From CAWHJN01 sp963829705 (GTDB lineage Bacteria; Bacteroidota; Rhodothermia; Rhodothermales; BA12), in NCBI GenBank assembly GCA_963829705.1, contig CAWHJN010000005.1, positions 62,001 to 126,000 of the forward strand: a DNA stretch of 64,000 bases, given 5' to 3'. The notes below the pieces were generated by a model. That model ran no database searches and had not been told where the DNA came from. It was given only the letters and a program-made list of their open reading frames with translations. Position numbers and translations under genes: made by a program. Shown one piece after another: positions 36,635-46,580 of this stretch. Numbering within the stretch: position 1 is the first letter of the stretch; every line of letters starts with the position of its first letter.

Positions 36635-38983
36635 ATGCTCCGCAACTACATCCTCGTCGCCCTGCGTGCCCTTCGCCGGCATCCCCTCTACGCCCTGCTC
36701 AACGTGGCGGGGATGGCTGTGGGGATGGCGTGCTGCCTGATGATCGGGTCGTACGTGCGCGAGGAACTGTCGTACGACCGTTTTCACGCCCACGCCGACC
36801 GCCTCTACCGGCTGACGACCGACGGGTTTGCGGCGGCGCAGCCCCCGGCCGCTGCCGCGTTGATACAGGATTTCCCCGGCCAGGTCGAGGCCGCGGCGCG
36901 GCTCTGGCCCACACCCGCGCCCGCCACGATCCGCCGTGGCAGCGAGGCGTTTGTCGAGCGCGGCGTTTCGTTCGCCGACCCGGCCGTGTTCGACGTGTTC
37001 ACGCTGCCCGTCCGGGAAGGAGATGCGCGGGCCGCGCTGTCGGCCCCTCACTCCATCGTGCTCACGGCGTCCCTCGCCGACAAGTACTTCGGCGACGCCT
37101 CGGCGCTGGGGCAGTCTGTCGAGTTCTGGGGCGAGGCGTACACCGTGACGGCGGTGATCGAGGACCTGCCTGCCGCCACGCATTACCCCATCGACGCGCT
37201 GGTGTCCATGGCGTCGCTCGAACCCATCCTGGGCAACATGATGGACAACTGGCAATGGGCGGGGTTCTACACGTACGTCCTGCTGCGCGAGGGCACGACG
37301 GCCCGCGACCTGGCACCGGCGCTGGCGTCGTTTTTCGAGCGTCACACCGACGCTCCGCTGGAAACGCCGCAGCTTCAGCGCGTGACGGACATCCACCTCC
37401 ACTCGGATCTCAAGAAAGAAGTGGCGGCCAACGGCAGCGCGGCGTACACCTACCTGCTCGCCACGATCGCCCTGCTGGTGCTCGTGGTGGCGTGCATCAA
37501 CTTTGTAAACCTGACGACGGCGTACGCGGGGCGGCGGGCCCGAGAGATCGGGATGCGGAAAGCGCTGGGCGCGCGGCGCGGGCAGCTCGTCGTGCAGTTT
37601 CTGGGCGAGGCGGTGCTGCTGAGTCTGGCCGCTTTCGCCGTGGCCGTCGGGCTGACCTGGCTGGCGCAACCGTTATTTGCGGTGCTGGCCGGGCAGCCCT
37701 TCGACGTGTCGCTGGATGCACCGACGCTGGCGGTTCTGGTGGGCCTGGGGATTGTTGTGGGCCTTGCCGCCGGCAGCTACCCGGCGCTCGTGCTGTCTGG
37801 CTTCCGGCCCGTCGCGGTGTTGAAAGGGCAGGGCGGCCTGATGGGCGGTGGAGGCCTCGTGAGAAAAACCCTCGTCGTCGGGCAGTTTGCCGTCTCCATC
37901 GGCCTGGTAGCGGGCGCGCTCGTCGTCTTCCAGCAGTTGCACCACCTGCAGAACCAATCCCTCGGCTTCGACGCCGAGCACCTCGTCGTGACCGAGGCGG
38001 GGCGCGCTGCGCCGTACCTGGCGGCGCTGGCGGAGCAGCCCGGCGTGGTGTCCGCTGCTGCTACGGGCAGTGTACCCGGCCAGCGCATGCAAACGCTGCC
38101 CCTCCACACCGACGCCATGCCCGCCGACTCGGCCTACGACATCCGGGTGATGAACGTCGGCTTTGGCTTTCTCGAAACCATGGGCATCCGCATGGCGGAG
38201 GGCCGCAGCCTGTCGCGCGCGCATCCCTCCGACGTGCAGGAGGGGTTTGTACTCAACGAGGCCGCCGCCCGGAAGCTCGGCGCAGCGGTAGGCACGCCCG
38301 TGGCGCTCTACAACTTTTCGGACGACGGAGCCGCGTTCGACGTGTCCAGGTCGGGTACCGTCGTAGGCGTCACGGAAGATTTTAACTACGCCTCGTTGCA
38401 CAGCCCCATCGAGCCGCTCGTGGTGCAACTCACCGAGGGCGAAAGCCTCGACTACGTGGTCGTGCGGCTGCACAGCGGCGACGTCCGCTCCGGACTCGCG
38501 CAGGTGGAGGCCGCCTGGCAGCAGAGCAACCCCGGCGATCCCTTCGACGCCTCGTTTCTCGACGACCAACTCGACGAGCAGTACCGCACCGAGCAGCGGT
38601 TGAGCCGGATTTTCGCCGTGTTCACCGGCCTGGCGCTGTTCGTCGCGCTGCTGGGCCTGTTCGGAATGACGGCGCACGCACTTCAACAGCGCACCCGTGA
38701 GATCGGCATCCGGAAAGCCCTCGGCGCCACGCCCTTTGGCCTCGTCGTGCGGTTCTCTAAAGAAGTGCTCGTGCTGTTGGGCATCGCCTTCGTCGTGGCC
38801 ACGCCTATAGCCTACGCCGCGCTCAACCAGTGGCTCGATGGGTTTGCCTACCGCGTGCGGCTCACACCTGCCGTGTTTCTGATGGCCGGAGCCTTCGCCA
38901 TTGGCGTCGGGCTGCTCACCGTCGGCGTGCACGCCTACCGCGCGGCGTGGGCCAACCCGGTGAAATCGCTTCGGTACGAATAA
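36635..38983 (+). CDS. FtsX/MacB-type ABC permease P5 (intact)
   Basis: 782 residues, the shortest of the intact copies. FtsX motifs are REIGMRKALGARRGQ and REIGIRKALGATPFG, so the second has R-E and A where most sisters have K-E and V. Its first periplasmic domain is trimmed, and the second starts near FDAEHLVVTEAGRAAPYLAAL. It ends ANPVKSLRYE, and the codons around the last 20 residues resemble P2 and P4, again hinting at exchange among copies. It opens transcription unit 3. Confidence 0.93.
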   Translation: MLRNYILVALRALRRHPLYALLNVAGMAVGMACCLMIGSYVREELSYDRFHAHADRLYRLTTDGFAAAQPPAAAALIQDFPGQVEAAARLWPTPAPATIRRGSEAFVERGVSFADPAVFDVFTLPVREGDARAALSAPHSIVLTASLADKYFGDASALGQSVEFWGEAYTVTAVIEDLPAATHYPIDALVSMASLEPILGNMMDNWQWAGFYTYVLLREGTTARDLAPALASFFERHTDAPLETPQLQRVTDIHLHSDLKKEVAANGSAAYTYLLATIALLVLVVACINFVNLTTAYAGRRAREIGMRKALGARRGQLVVQFLGEAVLLSLAAFAVAVGLTWLAQPLFAVLAGQPFDVSLDAPTLAVLVGLGIVVGLAAGSYPALVLSGFRPVAVLKGQGGLMGGGGLVRKTLVVGQFAVSIGLVAGALVVFQQLHHLQNQSLGFDAEHLVVTEAGRAAPYLAALAEQPGVVSAAATGSVPGQRMQTLPLHTDAMPADSAYDIRVMNVGFGFLETMGIRMAEGRSLSRAHPSDVQEGFVLNEAAARKLGAAVGTPVALYNFSDDGAAFDVSRSGTVVGVTEDFNYASLHSPIEPLVVQLTEGESLDYVVVRLHSGDVRSGLAQVEAAWQQSNPGDPFDASFLDDQLDEQYRTEQRLSRIFAVFTGLALFVALLGLFGMTAHALQQRTREIGIRKALGATPFGLVVRFSKEVLVLLGIAFVVATPIAYAALNQWLDGFAYRVRLTPAVFLMAGAFAIGVGLLTVGVHAYRAAWANPVKSLRYE

Positions 38984-38994
38984 CTCCCGAGACC

Positions 38995-41411
38995 ATGCTC
39001 AAGAACTACTTCGTCGTTGCGTTGCGCAGCCTGCGTCGTCAGAAGGGCTATGCCGGACTCAATGTGGCCGGCCTCGCCGTGGGCCTGGCGAGTTGCCTGC
39101 TGATCGGGCTGTGGGTGCGCCACGAGCGCGGCTACGACCGCTTCCACACCCAGAGCGAACGGATCTACCGGGCTCAACAAGATCCACACGCTGCCGACGG
39201 GTGGGGAGCAGCTCGAGGCCCTCTCTTCGGGTCCGATGGGCCCTACGCTCGGTGACAGCGGAGTATCCTACGAGGTGGAGGGCTGCCGTGCGCATCCTGC
39301 TCGTGGTGGAAGATGACCTCCTTTTCCAACGCGACGACGCCTGCCCGTCGCCGACGTGACCTTTGCCGACCAGAATCTGTTCGAGGTGTTCGACTTCGAG
39401 CTTCTGCGCGGCGACCCCGCCACGGCGCTCGAAGCGCCGCTGTCCCTCGTCCTCACGGAAAGCCTCGCCCAGACCTTCTTCGGCGACGCCGACCCGGTTG
39501 GGGAAACGCTCCTCGGCTTCGGCGATCTGACGTACACCGTCACCGGCGTGGTCGAGGATGCTCCGCAAGCCTCGCACCTGCGGTACGGCTCGTTCGTCTC
39601 GTGGTCGAGCGTCGTGCCGGGCAACGGCGCTCTGGAATTCGGATGGCTTGCGCAGTGGCGACCCCAAACGATGTTCACCTACGTCCGCCTTCGTCCGGGT
39701 ACGGACCCGGTCGCGCTCGAAGCGAAGCTGCCGGATTTCATGCGCCGGCACTTCGCCCAACGGGCGGAGCAGTACCACCTCTACTTACAGCCGCTGGAGG
39801 ACATTTACCTCGGCTCGAACCGACCTTCTTTCTACCAGCGGAGCATGGTGCAGGGCAACCGCGCCTACGTCTACGTGCTCAGCATCGTCGCCCTGCTGAT
39901 CCTGCTCATCGCGTGCGTCAACTTCATGAACCTTGCCACCGGGCCCGCGCCGGGCGGCGGGCGATGGAGGTCGGCGTGCGGAAGGCCATCGGCGCGCAGC
40001 GCGGACAGCTCATCGGGCAGTTCCTCGGGGAGGCCTTTCTCCTCGTGCGGGGTCGGCATGGTGCTGGCGCTGGCACTCGTCGAAACCGTACGCCCGGCAT
40101 TCAATGCGCTCGTCGGGCAAAGCACTGCCCGCCTTCGCCTGGTGGCCGATCCGCCCGTTCTGGCGGCGCTAGTTGCCCTGGTGGCCTGATGGTCGGCTTT
40201 GCGGCAGGGCTGTACCCGGCCTTCGTCCTCTCCGCCTTCCGACCCACGCGCGCGCTCAAGGGCGTCGCTCTCGGTCGGCGGGCAGCGGTTCCGGCAGGCG
40301 CTCGTGACGGCCCAGTTCGCGGCGTCCATCGCGCTTCTGGCCGGGACGTTTCTCGTCTTCCGCCAGATGCAGTTCGTGCAGTCCGAAGATCCCGGCTACG
40401 ACCGCGAGCAGATCGTGACCCTGCCTATCGGGGCGGACCGACACCCCGAGCAGTTCGACGGCCTTCAAAGCCGAGGTGCTCCGCCATCCAGGCGTGACCG
40501 CCGCGACCGCGACGGGGGACCTTTCCCGGCGAGGACTTCTCCACCTACACTGTCGTCCCGGAGGGCCGCGCCGAGGAGCGAGGGCCTCACCGCCGCGCTG
40601 CTCACGCTGGCGGACACGGACCTCCTCGACACTCTACGGCCTGCGACCTCGCCGACGGCCGCTTCTTCGACCCTGAAAGCGGCCCGGTGACTCCAGTGCC
40701 GTGGTGCTCAACGAAGCGATGGTGCGCAGCCTGGGCTGGACCGAGGCCGTGGGCAAGCGCTTCGACGTACCGGGCGAACTCGACCAGGGAATCGTCATCG
40801 GAGTCGTGAAGGATTTCCAGGTGGCGTCGATGCATCAGGAGATCGCGCCGCTGTTCATGCTGCTGACGGACCATCCGGGCGGGCTTTGCGTGCGCATCTC
40901 AGGCGAGGACGTGCCGGGCACGCTGGCCCACCTGGAGGCGACCTGGGCGCGATTCGAGGCGCGCTACCCGTTCGAGTACGAATTCCTCGACGACGCCTTC
41001 GCCCAGCTCTACCAGACCGACCGCCGCCTGATGCAGACGCTCAGCGTCTTCGCCCTCCTGGCGATTCTCGTGGCGTGCCTCGGGCTTCTCGGACTGGCGG
41101 CCTACACGGCGGAACGACGGACGAAGGAGATCGGCGTGCGCAAGGTGCTCGGCGCGAGCGTCTCGTCCCTTGTCGGTGTGCTTTCGGTGGAATACCTGAA
41201 GCTGGTCGCGGTCGGCTTCCTGATCGCAACGCCGCTGGCCTACGTCGCCACGCAGCGCTGGCTCGATGATTTCGCCTACCGCATCGACATTGGCGTAGGG
41301 GCCTTCCTCCTCGCGGGCACGGCGGTGCTGCTCCTGGCGCTGGTGACGGTTTCCTACCACGCTCTCCGCGCCGCCACTGCGGACCCGACAAAAGCCCTCC
41401 GCAGCGAATAA
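38995..41411 (+). pseudogene. FtsX/MacB-type ABC permease P6, heavily frameshifted
   Basis: Starts MLKNYFVVALRSLRRQKGYA 11 bp after the P5 stop and ends ADPTKALRSE. The intervening frames together cover a whole permease (MEVGVRKAIGAQRGQ and KEIGVRKVLGASVSS for the two FtsX domains), but at least eight frame changes occur, near 39171, 39268, 39330, 39950, 40050, 40188, 40270 and 40460, with more possible to 40690. Unlike P1, both insertions and apparent deletions are needed (for example a missing C near 40188). From 40701 on the sequence is clean. It sits between the intact P5 and P7, so error clustering by chance is less likely here and true decay more so. Confidence 0.8.
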
Positions 41412-41423
41412 CCTCGCCTCACC

Positions 41424-43832
41424 ATGATCAAAAACTACCTCGTCGTCGGGTACCGCGCCTTTAAGCGGCAGCGGTTGTTTGGCTTCATCAACGTGTTCGG
41501 GCTGGCGGTGGGACTGGCGTGTGCGCTGCTGATCGGGCTGTATGTGCAGCACGAACGCTCGTACGACCGCCACCACCCGGACGCCGACCGGCTCTACCGC
41601 CTCACCTCGGAGATCCGCTTGAGTGGCGAGCAGACCCACGTGGCCCGCAGCGCCGCCATCACCGGACGGGTGCTGGAGGAGGTCGATCCGAACGTGGAAG
41701 CGGTAGCCCGTTTAGCGGAAGCAGACCCCATCGTGCGCGTGGGCACGGAGACGTTTCTGCGCGAGCAAACGTTCTACGCCGATCCCGCGTTTTTCGACGT
41801 GTTTTCCCTCCCGTTCGTGGACGGGAACGTGGCGCAGGCCCTTACCGCGCCCGGCCAGGCCGTGCTGACGGAAACCGCCGCGCACCGCTACTTCGGAGAC
41901 GCTGACGCCCTCGGGCAGACGGTCGAGATCGGGCCGCGCGCTGATGCCTTCGAGATCGTCGGCGTCGTGCCGGACGTACCCGAGGCCACGCATCTGCACT
42001 ACGACGTGCTCTTGTCGATGCGTTCCCATCTGCCCGAAGAGCCGCAGGGCCCGCCCGCGTGGGTGTCGGATATGAATTACCTCACCTACCTGCGGCTGCG
42101 GCCCAGCGCGCAACCGGAAGCGCTCGAAGCACACCTGGCCCGCCTCGTCGAAGCCGCTACCGGAGACCTCCTTCGGCAGTTCAATGCCGTCTACACCGTC
42201 CACGTGCAACCCGTCACCGACATTCACCTCGGGCCCTCGCTCGCCGACGAGGCCGAGCCGGGCGGCAGCGCCTTGTATGTGTACGTGTTTGCGAGCGTGG
42301 CGCTGATCGTGCTGCTCATCGCGTGTATCAACTTCACCAACCTGGCGACGGCGCAGGCGCTCGACCGGGCGCGGGAAGTAGGATTGCGTAAAGCACTCGG
42401 AGCCGAACGTCAGCAACTCGGGCGGCAGTTTCTGGCCGAGTCGTTCGTGGTGACAACGCTGGCAGCGGGGCTGGCCGTTAGTCTGGCGTGGGGCCTCCTG
42501 CCCGCCTTCAACAGCCTCACCGGGCGAGCGCTGACCTATTCCGACACGCTGGGGATGCTGGGCTGGCTGGCGCTGGCCGTGCCCATCGTCGCACTGATCG
42601 CGGGAAGTTACCCGGCCTTTGTGCTCTCGGCGTTTCGGGCCTCAGAGACGCTACGTGGGCGCTTCCGGTCGAGCCGTTCCGGGCTGGTGCTGCGACGGGG
42701 CCTCGTGGTGGCCCAGTTCACGCTGTCGGTGATGCTCGTCGCGGGTTCGTTTGTCGTGCAGCGGCAGCTTTCGTACGCCCGCAGCCAGCAACTGGGCTTC
42801 AGCCGCGAGCAGGTCGTCATCCTGCCGCTCCGGCCCGACGAAGGCGTGCGCGCGCAAGCTTCGGCCTTTAAAGCCGCCCTTCTCGAAAGCAGCAGCATCG
42901 CCTCCGCCACCCTCACCGACCAGTATCCGTCGAGTGGCGATGACAACAACAGCACGTACATCCCCACCGGCAAACCAGGTGATGCGGGCTTGATGCTAAC
43001 CATCTACACGGCGGACTTCGATTTTCTCACGACCCTCGGGATGGAGGTAGCCGAGGGACGCGCCCTCGACGCCCGCCTGCCCACCGACTCGTCGGCGTTT
43101 CTGGTGAACGAAACCGCTGCCCGGCTGCTGGGCTTTTCGGACGCCGAAACTGCCAACCTCGACGAGATCATCGATCCTGAGAGCATGGAACGGGTTACCC
43201 ACCCCGTCGTGGGCTTCGTGCGCGACTTCCACTACGAGTCGTTTCACCACGCCATCCAACCCGTCCTGCTCCAGGTGGGCGAGGCGGGCTTCCGATATGA
43301 TTACGCGCTCGTGCGCGCGCGTGCTGGCGCGCTCGACGAGGCGCTCGCCCACCTCGACGCCACCTGGGCGCGCTTTTCGAGCGGGACGCCGCTCGACGTG
43401 TCATTTCTCGACGCAGAGTTCGAGGCGCTCTACCGCAACGATCAGCAACTGGCGCGGGCCTTCGGCTATTTCACGATCCTTGCCATCCTCATCGCGTGCC
43501 TCGGGCTGCTGGGGTTGAGCGCGTACGCTGCGCGGCAGCGCCGGAAAGAGATCGGTGTGCGAAAAGTGCTTGGCGCAGGCGTGCCCGGCCTGATGGTGCT
43601 GCTGGCGCGCGACTTTGCCCGGCCCGTAGTGCTGGCCGTCGTGTTAGGCGTGCCCCTCGCCTACCTCGCCGCCGGTCACTGGCTGGAGTCGTTCGCCTAT
43701 CAGGTTCCACTCGGGCCGGTACCGTTCGTGCTGGCAGGCGTCCTGTCGCTGGCCGTCGCCGTTGCCACGGTGAGCCTGTACACGCTCCGCGCCGCCCGCG
43801 CCAACCCCGTCGATACGCTGCGCTCCGAATAG
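41424..43832 (+). CDS. FtsX/MacB-type ABC permease P7 (intact)
   Basis: 802 residues from MIKNYLVVGYRAFKRQRLFG, 12 bp after P6. FtsX motifs REVGLRKALGAERQQ and KEIGVRKVLGAGVPG; ending ANPVDTLRSE. The N-terminus is the most divergent of the array (AFKRQRLFGFINVFG), suggesting it is not a recent copy of its neighbours. The second periplasmic domain carries DQYPSSGDDNNSTYI. It closes transcription unit 3 and is followed by a permease remnant and enhancer site 4. Confidence 0.93.
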   Translation: MIKNYLVVGYRAFKRQRLFGFINVFGLAVGLACALLIGLYVQHERSYDRHHPDADRLYRLTSEIRLSGEQTHVARSAAITGRVLEEVDPNVEAVARLAEADPIVRVGTETFLREQTFYADPAFFDVFSLPFVDGNVAQALTAPGQAVLTETAAHRYFGDADALGQTVEIGPRADAFEIVGVVPDVPEATHLHYDVLLSMRSHLPEEPQGPPAWVSDMNYLTYLRLRPSAQPEALEAHLARLVEAATGDLLRQFNAVYTVHVQPVTDIHLGPSLADEAEPGGSALYVYVFASVALIVLLIACINFTNLATAQALDRAREVGLRKALGAERQQLGRQFLAESFVVTTLAAGLAVSLAWGLLPAFNSLTGRALTYSDTLGMLGWLALAVPIVALIAGSYPAFVLSAFRASETLRGRFRSSRSGLVLRRGLVVAQFTLSVMLVAGSFVVQRQLSYARSQQLGFSREQVVILPLRPDEGVRAQASAFKAALLESSSIASATLTDQYPSSGDDNNSTYIPTGKPGDAGLMLTIYTADFDFLTTLGMEVAEGRALDARLPTDSSAFLVNETAARLLGFSDAETANLDEIIDPESMERVTHPVVGFVRDFHYESFHHAIQPVLLQVGEAGFRYDYALVRARAGALDEALAHLDATWARFSSGTPLDVSFLDAEFEALYRNDQQLARAFGYFTILAILIACLGLLGLSAYAARQRRKEIGVRKVLGAGVPGLMVLLARDFARPVVLAVVLGVPLAYLAAGHWLESFAYQVPLGPVPFVLAGVLSLAVAVATVSLYTLRAARANPVDTLRSE

Positions 43833-43873
43833 CCTTTATCCCCGGGTGGCATACCCACCTCCTCGCTGCGTAA

Positions 43874-43970
43874 CGCCGGTTGCGACGCGAGCGTGGGTAT
43901 GCGTTCCTGAACGGCGCCGGGGTTTCGCATTTGCGGGCGCGCTTGCGTTTCTCGTGGCGCTACTCTGCCG
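43874..43970 (+). pseudogene. Remnant of a tenth permease N-terminus
   Basis: In the 321-bp gap before P8, one frame reads LRRERGYAFLNGAGVS and, after a change of register, FAFAGALAFLVALLC. Together these mirror the start of P2 (LRRHAGYAFLN, then ACAFLAVLF). No further permease sequence follows; from about 43975 the gap turns into the regulatory region of P8. It supports repeated gain and loss of copies in the array. The similarity is short, so confidence is moderate. Confidence 0.5.
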
Positions 43971-44048
43971 TCGGCAGGCGTAGCGCGCGGCACAGGGCCA
44001 CCGCGCGTTTACCGCGGACCGAGCAGCATTGTCCGGGGGCGGGCAGAA

Positions 44049-44066
44049 GTGTCCGCCTGCGAACAC
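44049..44066. promoter_or_regulatory. Palindromic enhancer site 4
   Basis: GTGTCCGCCTGCGAACAC, a near-perfect palindrome (7 of 8 arm positions pair). It is preceded by GGGCAG as site 1 is, and both sites have GAAACGC about 22 bases downstream. A weaker half-site TTGTCCG lies at 44029-44035. Distance to promoter 4 is 43 bp. Confidence 0.7.
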
Positions 44067-44107
44067 CTTCAGCGTGCAGCGGGCCTAGAAACGCCCCTCC
44101 GGAGGCT

Positions 44108-44123
44108 GGGAATGGCCTTCGCT
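44108..44123 (+). promoter_or_regulatory. Candidate sigma-54 promoter 4 (-24/-12)
   Basis: GGGAATGGCCTTCGCT: GG-N10-GC with both invariant dinucleotides. Eight of twelve defined consensus positions agree. Predicted leader to the P8 ATG is about 20 bases, like promoters 2 and 3. Confidence 0.55.
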
Positions 44124-44153
44124 GAGAACCGCATCGTCTCTACTCTCGCCGCC

Positions 44154-46553
44154 ATGTTCCGCAACTACCTCCTCGTCGCCCTTCGCCACCTGCGCAAACA
44201 GAAAGGCTTTGCCGCCATCAACGTTCTCGGCCTCGCCATCGGGCTGGCGGGGGCCCTGCTCGTCGGGCTGTTCATCCGGCAGGAGTTGACCTTCGACCGA
44301 TTCCACGCGCAGCCGGATCGCGTTTTCCGCCTGTGGAACGAGGAAGACACGCCGCAGGGCGAACACCTCGTCAACACGGTTACGCCGTGGGTGCTGGGCC
44401 CGACGATGGCCGAGGCCCTGCCCGACGTAGCTGCCTTTACCCGCATCCAGGCGACCGACGCTTCGCTGCGGCGCGAGGACGAGGCGTTTGCGCAAAACGT
44501 GGCGGTGGTCGATGCAGGCTTTCTCGACGTGTTTTCGTTCAGCGTGGTGCAGGGCGACCGCGAGGCAGCCCTCGCCCGCCCCGACGCGCTCGTACTCACG
44601 GAAGCCGTGGCCACGAAACTGTTCGGCGACGCTGATCCCGTAGGGCAGACGCTGGCCGTGCGGCTGCGCGACGAGGAGCGCGACGCGACGGTGACGGCCG
44701 TCGTCCGCGTCCCGGCGGCGTCGAGCCTTCAGTTTGACGCGCTCGTGCCCGTGGCCACGCTGAAAGGACGTGTGCCCGAGGCCATGTTCGAGAACTGGTT
44801 CGCCCTCTCAGTGGAAACGTGGGTGCGGCTGCGCGACGGAGCAACCGCCTCGTCTGTAGAAGCGACACTGCCCCAGATGCTGGCCACGTCGAGAGGCGAG
44901 AGCGAGGGCACCTACACGGCGCACCTGCAACCCTTGCTCGACGTGCACCTCAACGCCGACCTGCCACAGGGCATCGCGCAGACGCGTAACCCGAAGTCCT
45001 TCTGGATTCTCGGTCTTATTGCCGCGCTCGTGCTCGTCATCGCGTGCATCAACTTCACGACGCTCGCACTGGCCCGCAGCCTCGACCGCGCGCGCGAGGT
45101 GGGCGTGCGCAAGGCGCTGGGCGCGTTTCGCGGGCAGCTCATGGGTCAGTTCTGGGGCGAAGCCCTCGTGCTCACCCTTTTCGCGCTCGTGCTCGGCCTG
45201 GGGCTGACGGCGCTCGGCCTGCCCCTGCTGAGCAACCTCGTCGAGCAGCCCGTTTCGGCGCAACTGGATGCGTTCAGCCTGCTCCTCGTGCTCGCCATCG
45301 TGGGCGTGACGGCGCTGGGAGCAGGGGCGTACCCGGCTCTCGCCCTCGCCCGCTTCCAGCCGACGGAAACGCTGCGCGGGCGCTTCAGCCTCGGCACAGG
45401 CGGGCGCGTGCAGCGCGTGCTCGTCGGCCTCCAGTTCGCCCTTTCCATCGGGCTCGTGGCCAGCACCTTCGTGATGGCGAGTCAGCTTCAGTATCTCCAG
45501 ACGCGCGACCTCGGATACGCGCCCGACCGCCTCGTGCGGCTTCCCAACGTCGTCCCGGAAAGCGCGGGTATGGGGGGACTCGACGCGCTGCGCACCTCGT
45601 TCGAGGGCCTGGCGACGGTGGAAGCCGTGTCAGCGGCAGCCTATCCACTGCGCAACGCGGGAATGCTGGTCTACAACGACGCGCAGAACGTGAGCCGCCG
45701 CTTTAACTACAACATCGTCGCGCCGGATTTCACCACGGCCCTGCGCATCCACCTGGCCGAAGGTGGCGGGTTTTCCCGCGACGTGGAGGCGGCGCAGCGG
45801 CAAGCCGTCGTCAACCGGTCGTTCGTGGAAGCCTTCGGCCTCGCCGATCCCATCGGCCAGCCGCTGCCCGGCCCGTTCACGTTCTACACCATCGTGGGCG
45901 TCACCGACGACTTCAACTACGACTCGCTGCACGACCCCGTGGGGCCGCTCGTGCTGCTCACCTACGACGGCGCGGCGCGCAACGCCGCCGACGGCGTGGG
46001 CATCTTCAACAACCCATCTCTCGACCTGCTCGTGCGGCTGCGTCCGGGGCCGTTGCCCGACCAGATGGCCTCGTTGGAGCGCGCCTTTACCGCCACCGTG
46101 CCCGGGCAACCGTTCGATTACGAGTTTCTCGACGATGCGCTCGACCAGCAGTACCGCGAAGACGCCCGGCTGATGCAGGTGGTCCGCTTTGCTTCCAGCC
46201 TCGCCATTCTCATCGCCGCGCTCGGTCTGTTCGGCCTTGCCGCCCTGACGACGCAGCAGCGCCGCAAAGAGATCGGCGTGCGCAAGGTGCTGGGCGCGAG
46301 CGTGACCAGCATTGTGATGCTCCTCTCGAAAGAGCTGGCGTGGCTCGTGCTGGCGGGCTTCGCCGTGGCCGCGCCCGTAGCGTTCTGGCTTATGAAGACG
46401 TGGCTCTCCAGCTTCGCCTACCACACCTCCCTGGGTCCAGTTCTTTTCGTGGCCTCCGGCCTCGTCGCCCTCGGCGTCGCCTTTGCCGCGACGGCTCTGC
46501 ATTCGTTTCGCGCGGCCCGGCACAACCCCGTGAACGCGCTTCGCAGCGAATAA
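44154..46553 (+). CDS. FtsX/MacB-type ABC permease P8 (intact)
   Basis: 799 residues from MFRNYLLVALRHLRKQKGFA; an earlier ATG at 44049 lies inside the enhancer and is rejected because homology begins at 44154 and the sigma-54-like element lies in between. FtsX motifs are REVGVRKALGAFRGQ and KEIGVRKVLGASVTS; ending HNPVNALRSE. The second periplasmic domain has YPLRNAGMLVYNDAQNVSRR, not shared with neighbours. First gene of transcription unit 4. Confidence 0.93.
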   Translation: MFRNYLLVALRHLRKQKGFAAINVLGLAIGLAGALLVGLFIRQELTFDRFHAQPDRVFRLWNEEDTPQGEHLVNTVTPWVLGPTMAEALPDVAAFTRIQATDASLRREDEAFAQNVAVVDAGFLDVFSFSVVQGDREAALARPDALVLTEAVATKLFGDADPVGQTLAVRLRDEERDATVTAVVRVPAASSLQFDALVPVATLKGRVPEAMFENWFALSVETWVRLRDGATASSVEATLPQMLATSRGESEGTYTAHLQPLLDVHLNADLPQGIAQTRNPKSFWILGLIAALVLVIACINFTTLALARSLDRAREVGVRKALGAFRGQLMGQFWGEALVLTLFALVLGLGLTALGLPLLSNLVEQPVSAQLDAFSLLLVLAIVGVTALGAGAYPALALARFQPTETLRGRFSLGTGGRVQRVLVGLQFALSIGLVASTFVMASQLQYLQTRDLGYAPDRLVRLPNVVPESAGMGGLDALRTSFEGLATVEAVSAAAYPLRNAGMLVYNDAQNVSRRFNYNIVAPDFTTALRIHLAEGGGFSRDVEAAQRQAVVNRSFVEAFGLADPIGQPLPGPFTFYTIVGVTDDFNYDSLHDPVGPLVLLTYDGAARNAADGVGIFNNPSLDLLVRLRPGPLPDQMASLERAFTATVPGQPFDYEFLDDALDQQYREDARLMQVVRFASSLAILIAALGLFGLAALTTQQRRKEIGVRKVLGASVTSIVMLLSKELAWLVLAGFAVAAPVAFWLMKTWLSSFAYHTSLGPVLFVASGLVALGVAFAATALHSFRAARHNPVNALRSE

Positions 46554-46580
46554 GGCTCCGCTTCACGCTCCAGAACGTCC

